From: JALYYC01 sp039922495
GTDB lineage: Bacteria; Chloroflexota; Dormibacteria; CF-121
Reading direction: 5' to 3'
Length of the DNA: 64,000 nt
Assembly: GCA_039922495.1 (NCBI GenBank)
Contig: JBDTEO010000010.1
Location: forward strand, 1-64,000
Shown piece by piece: positions 9,101-16,595 of this stretch. Position numbers and translations under genes: made by a program. The notes beneath the pieces were generated by a model, which saw only the letters and a program-made list of their open reading frames with translations, did not search any database and was not told the DNA's origin. Within the stretch, counting starts at the first letter, position 1. Each line of letters opens with the position of its first letter.

Positions 9101-9650
9101 CGAGATCGAACCCGCCCTCGGTGGCGCGGGCCACTACGTTTACGCCAGGAACGGCGTTTGTGTAGGTGGCGGTATCGCCGGAAATCGCCGGTTTCGGAAG
9201 GGAGGCTCCGAAGCCGATTCCCACTCGAGCTGAGCCTGATGTGGCCGATGCGATATCGCCTGATCCGCCACCCGAAATGCTGGCGTCACCGTCTGCGGCC
9301 GCCGGTTGCCAGCTACCGCCAGCAGCGACCAGATGCGTGTCGATTGGAACCAGTCCCGCTGCTTTGTGCGTTCGAATGGGTGCCGAACTAATCTCCGTGG
9401 TCAAGCTGCCATCCGGGTTCGCGTAAGTAGTGCCATCAGTGGCATCCAAGTCAGTGATCTGGACTCGGTGACGCTCCAACTTGGCGGTTAAAAGCGCCGA
9501 GACCTTATCCGAGCGCGACGTGACATCGTGCGATGGTTGGCCGCTCGCGACATTCACTGGTGCGGCCGCACCCGCTGGGCTGACTAGCGAGCTGCCGGTC
9601 GCCAACATCAGCGACGACAGAAAGATGGAGCAGATACGCTTCAGTCGCAT
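6153..9650 (-). CDS. RHS/YD-repeat protein, N-terminal part with signal peptide and DNRLRE domain
   Basis: The N-terminal part (about 1165 residues) of the same RHS protein. An ATG at 9650 behind a GAGGGGGGT SD gives a Sec signal peptide (MRLKRICSIFLSSLMLATGSS...AGAAA); the longer frame from 9704 lacks this support. Next come a beta-rich region, a DNRLRE domain (about residues 285-460: YIDSCCNYMNYNNS, then a threonine-rich beta strand set), Ig/FN3-like strands, a carbohydrate-binding-like sandwich (about 860-1015) and the first YD repeats. DNRLRE plus RHS is a common layout of secreted, wall-associated proteins in Gram-positive-type bacteria. The frame ends at 6153 in VACTGSPSPLPVAGR, one base out of register with the C-terminal part. 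A true frameshift, recoding or a base-call error in the GGGG at 6180-6183 could explain it. Confidence 0.85.
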   Translation of the reverse strand: MRLKRICSIFLSSLMLATGSSLVSPAGAAAPVNVASGQPSHDVTSRSDKVSALLTAKLERHRVQITDLDATDGTTYANPDGSLTTEISSAPIRTHKAAGLVPIDTHLVAAGGSWQPAAADGDASISGGGSGDIASATSGSARVGIGFGASLPKPAISGDTATYTNAVPGVNVVARATEGGFDLGFVLTSRPKGPLSFNLPLDLHGVTVTQGPAGTLHYRNSKGDEVFTTLPPQMYGAAMDPHADMPTRSEPVATKLVTTSGGQVLQVAPDPAFLADPTVTYPVTIDPSTNIGQSNYDYIDSCCNYMNYNNSLQIQEWSGTYTGIANTGTWNSGSNKERAFYGFSNSSYTGKYVTAATLSLYEFWAYSCSAREVDIWDLAANYGSNLDWANQPNVATKWAAVSAAHGYSSSCGPANINFGVTSLAQHWAALGSGVWDLEARAANESDSYGWKRFKGAATLSVTYDNYPNTPTNSATSPASTCTTGSGRPYMSTTTPTLSVAVSDPDGGTVQGAFEIWHTGGSEIGGQNYSASVASGSTASWTVPAANFVNGSTYSWRVRGWDGISYSQNYSPWCEFTIDTTLDPAPTVSSTNCLQNAWAPASTSCSFSWSDSSTDVSGYQYQEDGGGWSATTTATTLSWSPAVGQHTIQVQALNLGGLPGSIASYAFNIGSAGSLTTPADQDRTQASAALSANAPTTYPYADYFYRQGSTATFSQIPATDVTLPGTNNNPTWPVAGDTNGNFSALNWNLVNSVRSAGGSDGLIQVEACFYSSQTQSLTSPSACSPTHNVQLLSHAFGATYATEKVGPGAVSLLTGDYQVGATDASVPSAIGDLSVGRSITTIDPTAELRNLLPSNLHDAEPPLNGWSSPVNTTATTATSPTVLGSNSLQLAPSAGPSCTGPCWDTYIPIGGDNGGLRLGLKPGHTYTFTAREYVPSGTGLTPDSSTRGERPVVFDQIGSQGYVEIDGTMPTATGAWQLVLVTFTVPDGATEAFIRLYNGFNVGKTGDAVYYDDLTLVADGVQGAEWQTNLPGPAAGDSNLTIRDYTAQGYVVLTAPGGSEDVYTPTTSTSSYPISYSGQGDAHDGSVLSKTSASQFTMTDADGTITTWNSSDGGNTWQVASVAEPGSSTTTSYSFDGDGRVTQVVGPAPVGVACTGSPSPLPVAGR

Positions 9651-10001
9651 GGAAACCCCCCTCGTGCGCGGCTCCGGCCTTTTGGGCCGTAGCAAGCTGA
9701 TCAATGGTGGGGCTGGAAACCCCTAGCGTCTGACGATCGCTACCCCCCCACCGGCCTGAAGGACCGGAACAGAATTCTTGCCGTCAGAAAACCCGATCAT
9801 CGTGCCACTAACTTTTCTCATTGTCAACGGGTTTCTTGATGCTCCACCGTTTTCCGCGTCTGGCTGGGGCTGCCCGAACTTACGGCGCCACCACATCGCG
9901 GGCCGGCCTAGCCGCAACCCGCGCCTCTCGGAGTCGGCGACGTTGGTCGGCCGCCTCATAGGACCACAATCTCCTCTGCCGTGCGGCCACTACCGAGGTA
10001 A
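9651..10001. other. Gene-free stretch holding the RHS leader
   Basis: About 350 bases with no convincing coding frame. The side near 9650 is the 5' leader of the RHS gene on the minus strand, with the SD and a strong hairpin. Several short GC inverted repeats follow (gggg...cccc at 9707-9721, ccgg...ccgg near 9752-9769). A runs-poor, AT-richer patch near 9780-9850 may hold the promoter; no hexamers close to consensus could be fixed. No riboswitch consensus was recognised. Confidence 0.4.
9671..9693 (-). promoter_or_regulatory. Hairpin in the RHS 5' leader
   Basis: Read on the minus strand the sequence is GCTaCGGCC-CAAAA-GGCCGgAGC: eight Watson-Crick pairs interrupted by one a/g mismatch around a five-base loop. 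It ends about 11 bases before the GAGGGGGGT SD of the RHS gene. Its position could let it control ribosome access or mRNA stability, but it has no T-run and matches no riboswitch class known to me. Confidence 0.35.
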
Positions 10002-10730
10002 GAGCCGGGGCAGCAGTCGGCTCAATATATAGGCGTCACGAATAACCTTCCGGTTCAGTTCACGACCTTCATTGGCAGGCAGCTTGCGCTCGAGGAGCTG
10101 AGAGACAAACTCGTGACAGCCAGGCTCCTGACCCTGAGCGGCCCAGGTGGCAGCGGCAAAACGAGGATGGCCGTCCAGCTGGCCAACGAAGTGATCTCCG
10201 ACTTCCCCGACGGTCTTTGGTTCGTCGATCTGGTTCCGCTCAGCGATGCAACTCTGGTCGCCCAAAAGGTGATGGCCGCAGTGGGTGTCCGAGAGCAGGC
10301 CGATCGGTCTGCGCAAGAAACGTTGGGCAAGCGTCTTCGCAACGAAGCGCTCACTCCTGCTCTTGGATATTGCGAGCATCTACTCGATGGCGTCGCCACC
10401 TTGGTTGATACGTTGCTGCGGACGACCGTCGAGCTCAACGTACTGACGACCAGCCGCGAAGCGTTGCGTCTGGCGGGAGAGGTCGTCTGGCATGTAGCGC
10501 CACTGGCGGTGCCGGACGACCATTCCCTCAGCCTCGAGGATCTGCACCAATGTGATGCGACACGGTTGTTCATCAATCGAGCCGGGCTCAATCTCCCGGG
10601 CTTCGAATTGACCGCCGAGAACGCACAATCGGTGGCTGAGATTTGCCGGCAGCTCGACGGCTTGCCATTAGCGATCGAGCTGGCCGCGGCAAGAATTGCG
10701 TCGATGGCTGGGAGCGATGAAATCGGCTGA
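10002..10730 (+). pseudogene. NB-ARC/AfsR-LuxR-type regulator remnant
   Basis: The reading frame opened after a TAA at 9999 gives NNLPVQFTTFIGRQLALEEL, then LLTLSGPGGSGKTRMA (Walker A P-loop), LWFVDLVPLSD, LNVLTTSREALRLAGE and LPLAIELAAARI. These are the consecutive hallmark blocks of the NB-ARC ATPase module of large AfsR/LuxR-type regulators, which normally span 700-1100 residues. Here homology begins without any start codon in frame (the nearest is the GTG at 10113, already inside the domain). It stops at 10730, right after the AAARI block, where the family continues for hundreds of residues. Both ends are therefore missing, and the shorter ORF 10113-10730 would lack the first strand of the domain. 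A decayed fragment is the best reading. Confidence 0.75.
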
Positions 10731-10857
10731 CTAGCACAATCCAGCAGGTCGGGCTCGCCGAGATTTATGTGCTGCATGACGTGGCCTTCAGATGTCCGCG
10801 AACACCTGAAAAGAGGCTACTCGCCGACCCGCGATGCCCCCGTCAGCTCCTCCGGTT

Positions 10858-10878
10858 TTGACAACAATTTGACAACAA
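10858..10878 (+). repeat. Direct repeat TTGACAACAA x2
   Basis: Two perfect copies of TTGACAACAA (10858-10867 and 10869-10878) with an 11-base period, about 70 bases upstream of the tRNA-Lys gene. Each contains a consensus -35 hexamer TTGACA. The AT content stands out from the GC-rich flanks. It could be a promoter element, a regulator site on one helix face, or an old recombination site. Confidence 0.5.
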
Positions 10879-10929
10879 CGCCGGTGGACGTCCATGGATA
10901 CGGCGACACGCAGCGGACGATTCGCCGAA

Positions 10930-10935
10930 TACAAT
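10930..10935 (+). promoter_or_regulatory. Candidate -10 element for tRNA-Lys
   Basis: TACAAT lies ten bases before the first tRNA base, which would place the transcript start almost at the mature 5' end. The matching -35 region is weak; the TTGACA copies upstream are too far for the normal 17-base spacing. Tentative. Confidence 0.3.
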
Positions 10936-10944
10936 ATGCGGTGC

Positions 10945-11020
10945 GCCTGCATGGCTCAGTTGGTAGAGCAGCTGACTCTTAATCAGTTGGTCCCGGGTTC
11001 GAATCCTGGTGCGGGCACCA
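10945..11020 (+). tRNA. tRNA-Lys (anticodon CTT)
   Basis: A complete 76-base cloverleaf including encoded CCA. The acceptor 5' strand gcctgca pairs with tgcgggc (one G-T wobble), and the discriminator is A. The D arm is gctc/gagc around agttggta. The anticodon stem gctga/tcagt encloses the loop ctcttaa, so the anticodon is CTT and decodes AAG. The variable loop has five bases, and the T arm is ccggg-ttcgaat-cctgg. All invariant positions are present, so it should be functional. It marks the border between the accessory region to the left and the pilus operon to the right. Confidence 0.97.
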
Positions 11021-11149
11021 TTCCCTGGCCACTGGTAGGGACCGCTGCGCGTAAGAAGCAACGCAGCGCATTTGCCATAACGAACGCCGCACACGTCTCC
11101 TAATTGACCGCGCCCGCGCTGGGTATTTCGGCGAATGCCGGAGGGGTCA

Positions 11150-12460
11150 ATGCGCGGGATTCGAATTCCTCAAGATCTCGATGGGGAAGACCAGTTCGTT
11201 CTGGGTCTTTCCGTCACTCGCCTGTCGACATTGCTCTTCGGCCTGCTAGCCGCTTACGCGATCCTGCACCTCGCCTTACCCGGTTTGGTTCGCGGGATCC
11301 TGGCGCTGTTGGCCGCAGGCATGGGGGCCGCGCTGACGTGGCTTCGACCGGAGGGTCGATCGCTTGGACACTGGGCGCTGGCTGCCATCGAATTTCACCT
11401 GGCACGATCAACGGACACGCCCACGCGACTGTCTCGACCGCGCGCACTGGCGGGCACACCGAAGTTCAGCGTGGTGGCCACGACGCCCGACACGATCATT
11501 CCCACGCCTGGCCTCGACAGCGACGAGGATGACGTCATCGAGCTTCCGGAGCCGGCGATCAGCGCTGAGCGCGACCTCGAGGCTCAGGGAAATGTCGACG
11601 ACGAAGCCGTTCCCGTTTACCTCGGCGGAACACAGATCATCACCTTCTTCTCCGCAAAAGGTGGAACAGGACGCACGACCCTGGCTACCGAGGTCGCCAC
11701 GCTTCTGGCGCGGAAGGGACGCTACCGGCCCTCCGCCACCGAGCCGGCCCAGCCGTTGCGGGTGATGCTCGTCGACTTTGACCTCTCGAGCGCGAATGTC
11801 TCGGCCCGGCTCGGCCTGGCACAACCAACCATGCTCGACTACGTATCGGACGTAGCCGGCATTGGCGCCGATCCCGACCCGAGCGATTACATCCTGCACC
11901 ATCAGGCCTCGAATCTCGACGTTCTCCTTGGTCCTTCGAAATGCCTGGCGGGCGATCGCTCACGGCTGGTGGGCATCCCCCAGGCAGCGCACATCTTGAG
12001 CGCGTTTCGGGACGCCGGATATCACTTTGTGATCATCGATATGGGCGCTTCAGTCGGCGACCTCGAAACGTATCTGCTGGAGGCGGCGCACCGGATTTAC
12101 TGCGTCGTCACGCCTACGGCCGGTTCGGTGCAGTCGTTGTATCGCGGGGTCGAAGTGCTGCGCCGCCTGGGCCTCGGAGAAAAGCTTCGATACGTCGCCA
12201 ACAAAATGCGGGAGGGGTACAACCTCGAGGAACCGCTTGGCGATCTCGGCGGAAGCCTCGCCGCGCGAATCCCTTTCGATCAGCTGTTCGAATTTGCCGA
12301 GAATCGACTCCAACCTATCGTGTTGTGGTCGGAGGGCGCCACCAGGAACGCCCTCGCCAGGCTAGGGGCGTCGATCTACCCCGCCCTCGAACGCCCGAGA
12401 CCGGGACGCGTCACCGCCAATCCTTTCAGCTGGTTGACACGACGCCGCCGTGCTAGCTGA
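11150..12460 (+). CDS. PrgI-like membrane domain fused to TadZ/CpaE-like ATPase
   Basis: Start chosen at the ATG at 11150, preceded by GAGGGGT. Residues 1-85 (IPQDLDGEDQFVLGLSVTRL, then two adjacent membrane helices and LRPEGRSLGHWALAAIEFHL) match the pattern of PrgI, the small inner-membrane subunit of Gram-positive type IV secretion systems. After an acidic linker, residues from about 160 form a ParA/MinD-type ATPase: ITFFSAKGGTGRTTLATEV is a deviant Walker A with Lys170, followed by VMLVDFDLSSANVSARLGL and a FVIIDMGASV Walker B-like strand, as in TadZ/CpaE, which localise the Tad machine. It is the first gene of the operon and overlaps tadA by 11 bases. The PrgI-TadZ fusion is unusual; TadZ proteins normally begin with a receiver-like domain. 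Confidence 0.8.
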   Translation: MRGIRIPQDLDGEDQFVLGLSVTRLSTLLFGLLAAYAILHLALPGLVRGILALLAAGMGAALTWLRPEGRSLGHWALAAIEFHLARSTDTPTRLSRPRALAGTPKFSVVATTPDTIIPTPGLDSDEDDVIELPEPAISAERDLEAQGNVDDEAVPVYLGGTQIITFFSAKGGTGRTTLATEVATLLARKGRYRPSATEPAQPLRVMLVDFDLSSANVSARLGLAQPTMLDYVSDVAGIGADPDPSDYILHHQASNLDVLLGPSKCLAGDRSRLVGIPQAAHILSAFRDAGYHFVIIDMGASVGDLETYLLEAAHRIYCVVTPTAGSVQSLYRGVEVLRRLGLGEKLRYVANKMREGYNLEEPLGDLGGSLAARIPFDQLFEFAENRLQPIVLWSEGATRNALARLGASIYPALERPRPGRVTANPFSWLTRRRRAS

Positions 12461-13760
12461 GGTTGCTCCCCGACAGGCCACCGCTCCTATTGAGGAGCTT
12501 CGCCGCTATATCCGCGACCAGTTGACCATCCACGTAAACCCAGACCTCCTAAATCCGTTTTCCACGGTGGCCAATCGATCCGATCTGCTGAAGCGTCGGA
12601 TCGGAGACGCCCTGATCCAGAGGCAGGGCAATGCAGCACCTGAGCTCATCGACGGCCTCTTCGACGATATCGTCGGTCTCGGACGGCTGCAGCCGCTCAT
12701 GGAGGACCCATCGATCACCGATATCCTCGTAAATCGATTCAACGAGATCTTCGTCGAGCGCGCGGGTCGGCTGCAGTTCGTGCCCAATAGCTTTCGAGAC
12801 CAGGCCCAGCTGGAGCAGGTCATCCAGAAGATCGTCGCCTTGGTGGGTCGCGAGATCAATATTGATAGGCCTCTAGTGGACGCGCGAATGGTAGATGGCA
12901 GTCGCGCCAATGCCGTCTACGCACCGGTTGGCGGCCCGACCCTGTGCATCCGGAAATTCAGCCGCATCCAACTGGCGCTGATGCCGGCCGAGGATTCGCC
13001 GTCCAGGTCGAATTGGGTCGGCGCCGGAGGTCTTTCGATGCAAATGGCAGCGTTTCTCGAGGCGATGGCGGTTGCGCGAGCCAATATCCTGATCGCTGGG
13101 GCCACCGGCTCTGGAAAGAGCACGCTGCTTCGCTCTATCGTCAGCGCCTTCCCAGGAGACGAGCGGGTGATCACGATCGAGGATACCGCCGAACTGGAGT
13201 TGGACAATCCGCACTGGGTCAAGCTCGAGTGCGTCCACTCCAAGGAACTCGGGAGCAAGGCTGCCGACGATCGGCGCCTCGACGTCGCCGACCTCGTCCA
13301 GAACGCGTTGCGGATGCGGCCCGACCGCCTGATCATCGGCGAAATCCGCCACAGCAAGGAAGCGTATTACGTGCTCGAGGCGCTGAATACGGGCCACGAC
13401 GGCTCGGCGACCACCATCCATGCAAGCAGCTGCGTCGACGCGCTCGCACGCCTCGAATTGTTGATCAGCCGCGACTTCAGTCAACTGAGTCCAATCGAAA
13501 TCCGTCGCTACATTGCTCGCGTCTTTGACCTCGTGATCTTCGTCAGCCGGCTCCGCGATGGCCGACGTTGCGTCCTCGAAATCACGGAGTTGCGGGACAC
13601 GGATTCGGATGGCCACTATCGGATCGAGCCGATCTTCAAAGCCGCGATGGCCAACGGGAGTCACGGAGCCACTGTGGACTTCTCGGCCATCCGCGACTAC
13701 CGGCCCGGCCCACGCCTCCAGCGCAAACTGGAGCTCCAGGGAATGCGATGGATCTGCTAG
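12450..13760 (+). CDS. tadA: Tad pilus secretion ATPase TadA/CpaF
   Basis: 436 residues, GTG start overlapping the preceding gene. This is a VirB11/CpaF-type hexameric ATPase powering Flp pilus assembly at the cytoplasmic face. Landmarks in order: the N-terminal GRLQPLMEDPSITDILVN motif, IRKFS, Walker A IAGATGSGKSTLL with Lys223, the Asp box region ITIEDTAELEL, Walker B MRPDRLIIGEIR, and the His box GHDGSATTIHA. All catalytic elements are intact and the length is normal. The gene runs straight into tadB with a 13-base overlap, so the two are translationally coupled. Confidence 0.95.
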   Translation: MLAEVAPRQATAPIEELRRYIRDQLTIHVNPDLLNPFSTVANRSDLLKRRIGDALIQRQGNAAPELIDGLFDDIVGLGRLQPLMEDPSITDILVNRFNEIFVERAGRLQFVPNSFRDQAQLEQVIQKIVALVGREINIDRPLVDARMVDGSRANAVYAPVGGPTLCIRKFSRIQLALMPAEDSPSRSNWVGAGGLSMQMAAFLEAMAVARANILIAGATGSGKSTLLRSIVSAFPGDERVITIEDTAELELDNPHWVKLECVHSKELGSKAADDRRLDVADLVQNALRMRPDRLIIGEIRHSKEAYYVLEALNTGHDGSATTIHASSCVDALARLELLISRDFSQLSPIEIRRYIARVFDLVIFVSRLRDGRRCVLEITELRDTDSDGHYRIEPIFKAAMANGSHGATVDFSAIRDYRPGPRLQRKLELQGMRWIC

Positions 13761-14608
13761 GGGCTCTTTGCCTTTCACTGGCCATCATTAGCCTTGGTGC
13801 CGCAGTCGTCAGCCGACCCGGTGCATCCACGCCGCTCCGGTCTCTGATCGACCGTGCGACGGTCAGGCACAGTCGCCGACTTCAGCAGGCGCGGGTCATC
13901 GGTCGTCCACATTCCATGGTGGCGATGACCGTCGCGGTGCCCACGATTCTTTTTGCCGCCGGTTGGCTCGAGTCGCCGGTGCTCGCAATCCTCGGCGGCG
14001 CCGCCGGCATGTTGGTTCCTCGGCTGTACCTGTCCTGGCTGGTTCACGCGCAGGCTCGGCGCAGCGAAGATGAAGCCCCCCGGCTCCTGCAGTCATTGCT
14101 GGCAAGCCTGACGGCGGGATGCACCTACCTCGATACGCTCCGCCAGGCCCGCCGTGCGACCACCGATCGGTGGATCCGCGAGGACCTCGACTTCGTCATC
14201 CAGCGTTTTCTTCTCGATGTGCCGCTGCACGACAGCATGCGTGAGCGTCGCGCTCACATTGCCACTCGAAATCTCGCCCTGGTGTGGGAGACGTTGATCG
14301 TCTGCAGCGCGAACCAACTGCCCACACAAGCGGCGCGAACCCTCTTGTACGAGCTGTCAGCAACGGTGCAATTCAACGTGCAGCTTGCCAATGAGGTCCG
14401 AGCGAAAACCTCAGGGCAACGGGTCCAGATCTGGCTGCTCGCCGTGATCGTTCCAGCCATGTACCTCTACCTTCGCCTGGTATCGCCAGACCTTCTTGGC
14501 GCGCTTGACCAGACCCCTGTCGGCCGCTACCTCCTGGTTCCAGCGGCGGCAGTCCTCGAGGTCCTCGGGATCTATCTGAGCTTCCGGGTGGCACGGTTCG
14601 CAGCATGA
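13748..14608 (+). CDS. tadB: Tad pilus inner-membrane platform protein TadB
   Basis: 286 residues from the ATG at 13748 (MDLLGALCLSLAIISLGAAVV), which lies inside the end of tadA. Layout: N-terminal TM helix, basic cytoplasmic region, a TM pair near residues 60-95, a cytoplasmic T2SSF domain (RRSEDEAPRLLQSLLASLTAGCTYLDTLRQ...), then two C-terminal TM helices. This is the TadB pattern; the protein should form the inner-membrane platform with TadC that couples TadA to pilin extrusion. The longer frame from 13568 is antisense-free but would duplicate tadA sequence and has no SD support. Confidence 0.88.
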   Translation: MDLLGALCLSLAIISLGAAVVSRPGASTPLRSLIDRATVRHSRRLQQARVIGRPHSMVAMTVAVPTILFAAGWLESPVLAILGGAAGMLVPRLYLSWLVHAQARRSEDEAPRLLQSLLASLTAGCTYLDTLRQARRATTDRWIREDLDFVIQRFLLDVPLHDSMRERRAHIATRNLALVWETLIVCSANQLPTQAARTLLYELSATVQFNVQLANEVRAKTSGQRVQIWLLAVIVPAMYLYLRLVSPDLLGALDQTPVGRYLLVPAAAVLEVLGIYLSFRVARFAA

Positions 14609-15504
14609 TGCTCGCCGCAGCGTGTGCCGCCATGGCGACCTTCGCCGGACTCTACGGTCTGGCGGGGTTTGCCGGAAGGCGGCGACCAAGCGTCAGCCTG
14701 GTTCGGGCCTCCACCCTCTCGCCCAGCGAATGGCGCCAGCAGCAACACGCGCTCGACAGCTGGTATCAGCGCTGGCTGCAGCCCGTCGCGGTGATGTGGG
14801 GCGGGCGCCTCCACCTTCGTCCAGCCTCTCTGGATGAGGCCTACCTGACGCAGTGCGGCCTGAATCCACAGCTCATCGACCCGCTCGCGTTCCGAAGTTT
14901 CAAGCTGGGCGGCGCCTTGCTTGGTGCCCTGGCTGGTGGACTCCTGGCCGTGGCTCTCGCCGGGGCGGCCCTCTTCGTGCCCCTCCTGGCCTGGTTGGGC
15001 TACATCGCGCCCAGCCGGTACCTGGGCAACCGGCGGCGAAAGCGTCAGGACGCTGTTCACCAGGAGCTGCCGGAGTTGGTGAGCACGATCCGCGCCTTCG
15101 TCGTCGCCGGTATGCCGCTCGAACGCGCCCTTCACCTGGTGTCGGCGGATCCGCAAGCACCCGGAATTCTCAGGGCCGAGATCCGGGCGGCGCTGGGCCG
15201 CTACGGCCTGGGCTTGACGATCGAGGAGGCGCTGCAAGATATCGGCCGGCGGACCGGCACTGATGATGTGTCGCTCTTCATCGGCGCTCTCGCCCAAAGC
15301 AAACGCATCGGAACGGGACTGGAGCAAACCTTGCGAGACCAGGAGTTCATGGTGCGAATGAACCAGCGGAATCGCTCGACGGCCATGGCCGCGCGAGTCG
15401 GCACCAAGCTGCTGGGGATCCTCGCCGCCATCTATCTACCGGAGTTTGTGATCTTGATCATGATTCCGCTTTTCTGGGGCATCATCCAACGAGCTTTCGG
15501 ATAG
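14605..15504 (+). CDS. tadC: Tad pilus inner-membrane platform protein TadC
   Basis: 299 residues, ATG at 14605 overlapping the tadB stop by four bases. An N-terminal TM helix, a cytoplasmic segment, a TM pair around LLGALAGGLLAVALAGAALFVPLLAWLGYI, a T2SSF domain (QELPELVSTIRAFVVAGMPLERALHLVS, then DDVSLFIGALAQSKRIGTGLEQTLRDQ) and a final TM helix match TadC. Partner of TadB in the platform. A 67-base gap follows before the pilin gene, the only sizeable spacer in this part of the operon. Confidence 0.9.
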   Translation: MMLAAACAAMATFAGLYGLAGFAGRRRPSVSLVRASTLSPSEWRQQQHALDSWYQRWLQPVAVMWGGRLHLRPASLDEAYLTQCGLNPQLIDPLAFRSFKLGGALLGALAGGLLAVALAGAALFVPLLAWLGYIAPSRYLGNRRRKRQDAVHQELPELVSTIRAFVVAGMPLERALHLVSADPQAPGILRAEIRAALGRYGLGLTIEEALQDIGRRTGTDDVSLFIGALAQSKRIGTGLEQTLRDQEFMVRMNQRNRSTAMAARVGTKLLGILAAIYLPEFVILIMIPLFWGIIQRAFG

Positions 15505-15571
15505 CGACGGTCGGTATGACACGGCGATCGCGTCGAGCGGGAACAACAGACTCGGATTTTGGAGGGTTGCG

Positions 15572-15724
15572 ATGAGCATCAGGCAGCGGGGGCAGTCGAC
15601 GCTTGAGTGGGTGATTGGAGCAGCCATCATCCTTGGAACGCTGGTGGTCGGGATCATGGCATGGAACAACGGCCTGGTCGCGAAGATCGGGCAGATGGTG
15701 CAGCGTCTGACGCAGACCGCATGA
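15572..15724 (+). CDS. Flp-type pilin (50 aa)
   Basis: A short gene with a strong GGAGG SD at 15561-15565 and ATG at 15572. The product is MSIRQRGQSTLEWVIGAAII followed by LGTLVVGIMAWNNGLVAKIG and ten more residues. A short basic leader, a G-Q-S-x-x-E(W) class III prepilin cleavage region and one hydrophobic helix are typical of Flp pilins, the major subunit of Tad pili, which are usually 50-75 residues. It has the Glu at +5 of the presumed mature chain. Its TGA overlaps the start of the next gene as ATGA. No prepilin peptidase gene is visible in this window, so processing must rely on one elsewhere. Confidence 0.85.
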   Translation: MSIRQRGQSTLEWVIGAAIILGTLVVGIMAWNNGLVAKIGQMVQRLTQTA

Positions 15725-16122
15725 GCCAACGACGCCGCGAGGGCCAGAGGGGACAAGAGACGCTTCAGGCGATCCTGGCCGTCTCCTTCATGCTGCTCCC
15801 GGTCCTCCTCGGGATCATCGAGCTGGGTGGCCTGATCCATCTGTGGATGGGGCAGCAGTCGGCCGCGGCGATCGGTGCACGCGTTGCCGGAGAGCGAGGT
15901 GAGGATGACGCCGTTGTCCGCGACCGGATCAGAACCGAGCTGCAAGCCGCGGGCGTGAGTCCGGCCAATGTGGCCATTTCGGTAAGCCCATCGGTCGTCC
16001 GGTGGGGTCAACCAATCAAAGTCTCGCTGGTGAGCCACCGGCGGATCGCCATTCCGTTTCTCTTCAGCCGCAACATTGACCTGCAGTCGAGTTATGTCAG
16101 CAGGGGGGAGGTCAACCATTGA
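15721..16122 (+). CDS. tadE: TadE-like pseudopilin
   Basis: 133 residues from the ATG at 15721, which overlaps the pilin stop (ATGA); the longer frame back to 15607 is out of register with the pilin and not credible. The N terminus MSQRRREGQRGQETLQAILAVSFMLLPVLLGIIELGGL has the basic leader, a G-Q-x-x-E processing motif and a hydrophobic helix of TadE minor pseudopilins. The C-terminal half is a small periplasm-facing beta-rich domain. It is expected to seed or modulate the Flp fibre. The gene overlaps the next one by four bases. Confidence 0.85.
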   Translation: MSQRRREGQRGQETLQAILAVSFMLLPVLLGIIELGGLIHLWMGQQSAAAIGARVAGERGEDDAVVRDRIRTELQAAGVSPANVAISVSPSVVRWGQPIKVSLVSHRRIAIPFLFSRNIDLQSSYVSRGEVNH

Positions 16123-16595
16123 GGCGCCGAAGAGGGCAGAGCATCCTCTATGTGGTCCTGCTCATCCCGACCTTGATGCTGATCCTTTCGTTGACGGTTG
16201 ACATGGCGCAGCTGCAGATGCAACGCGTTCGCCTGCGGTATGCGGTCGATCTGGCGACGCTGAGCGGAGCGACCTCGGTGGATAAGCTCTATTACGGCGA
16301 GAGCGCTCGTCTTCGCCTCGATCCAGATGCGGCGCTGGCCACCACCCGCGCCTATCTCGCGTGGAACCTTGCCGAGTCCCTGGGAAGCAATCAAGCCACC
16401 GCCGTTGCCGAGGCAGCCGAGATTACGGTCGTCAACGAGACCCCGGGCATCGATCCGTTCACCGGGATGCGTCTCGACCGTCCGTCAATCTGTGCCCGCA
16501 TTCGCGTGCCGTACCGTCTGAACTTACTTGGGTTCGTCGGCACAATCGGAACCGGTCGGATGACCCTAGCGAGCAACGCTCAGATCCGGCCATGA
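16119..16595 (+). CDS. TadG/TadE-type pseudopilin-like protein
   Basis: 158 residues with TTG start at 16119, overlapping tadE. MRRRRGQSILYVVLLIPTLMLILSLTVDMAQLQMQRVRLRYAVDLATLSGA is the characteristic N terminus of TadG/TadE-like proteins: a basic leader, one TM helix, then a helix with the D-x-A-x-L-S-G-A pattern. The outer domain is short compared with classical TadG, which usually carries a von Willebrand domain; none is seen here. Likely a minor component of the pilus machine. Confidence 0.8.
   Translation: MRRRRGQSILYVVLLIPTLMLILSLTVDMAQLQMQRVRLRYAVDLATLSGATSVDKLYYGESARLRLDPDAALATTRAYLAWNLAESLGSNQATAVAEAAEITVVNETPGIDPFTGMRLDRPSICARIRVPYRLNLLGFVGTIGTGRMTLASNAQIRP

Noticed and set aside
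9651..9810. Cyclic di-GMP (GEMM) riboswitch ahead of the RHS gene
   Set aside because: The hairpin region looked similar at first, but the conserved GCAAAGC joint and GNRA loop are missing.
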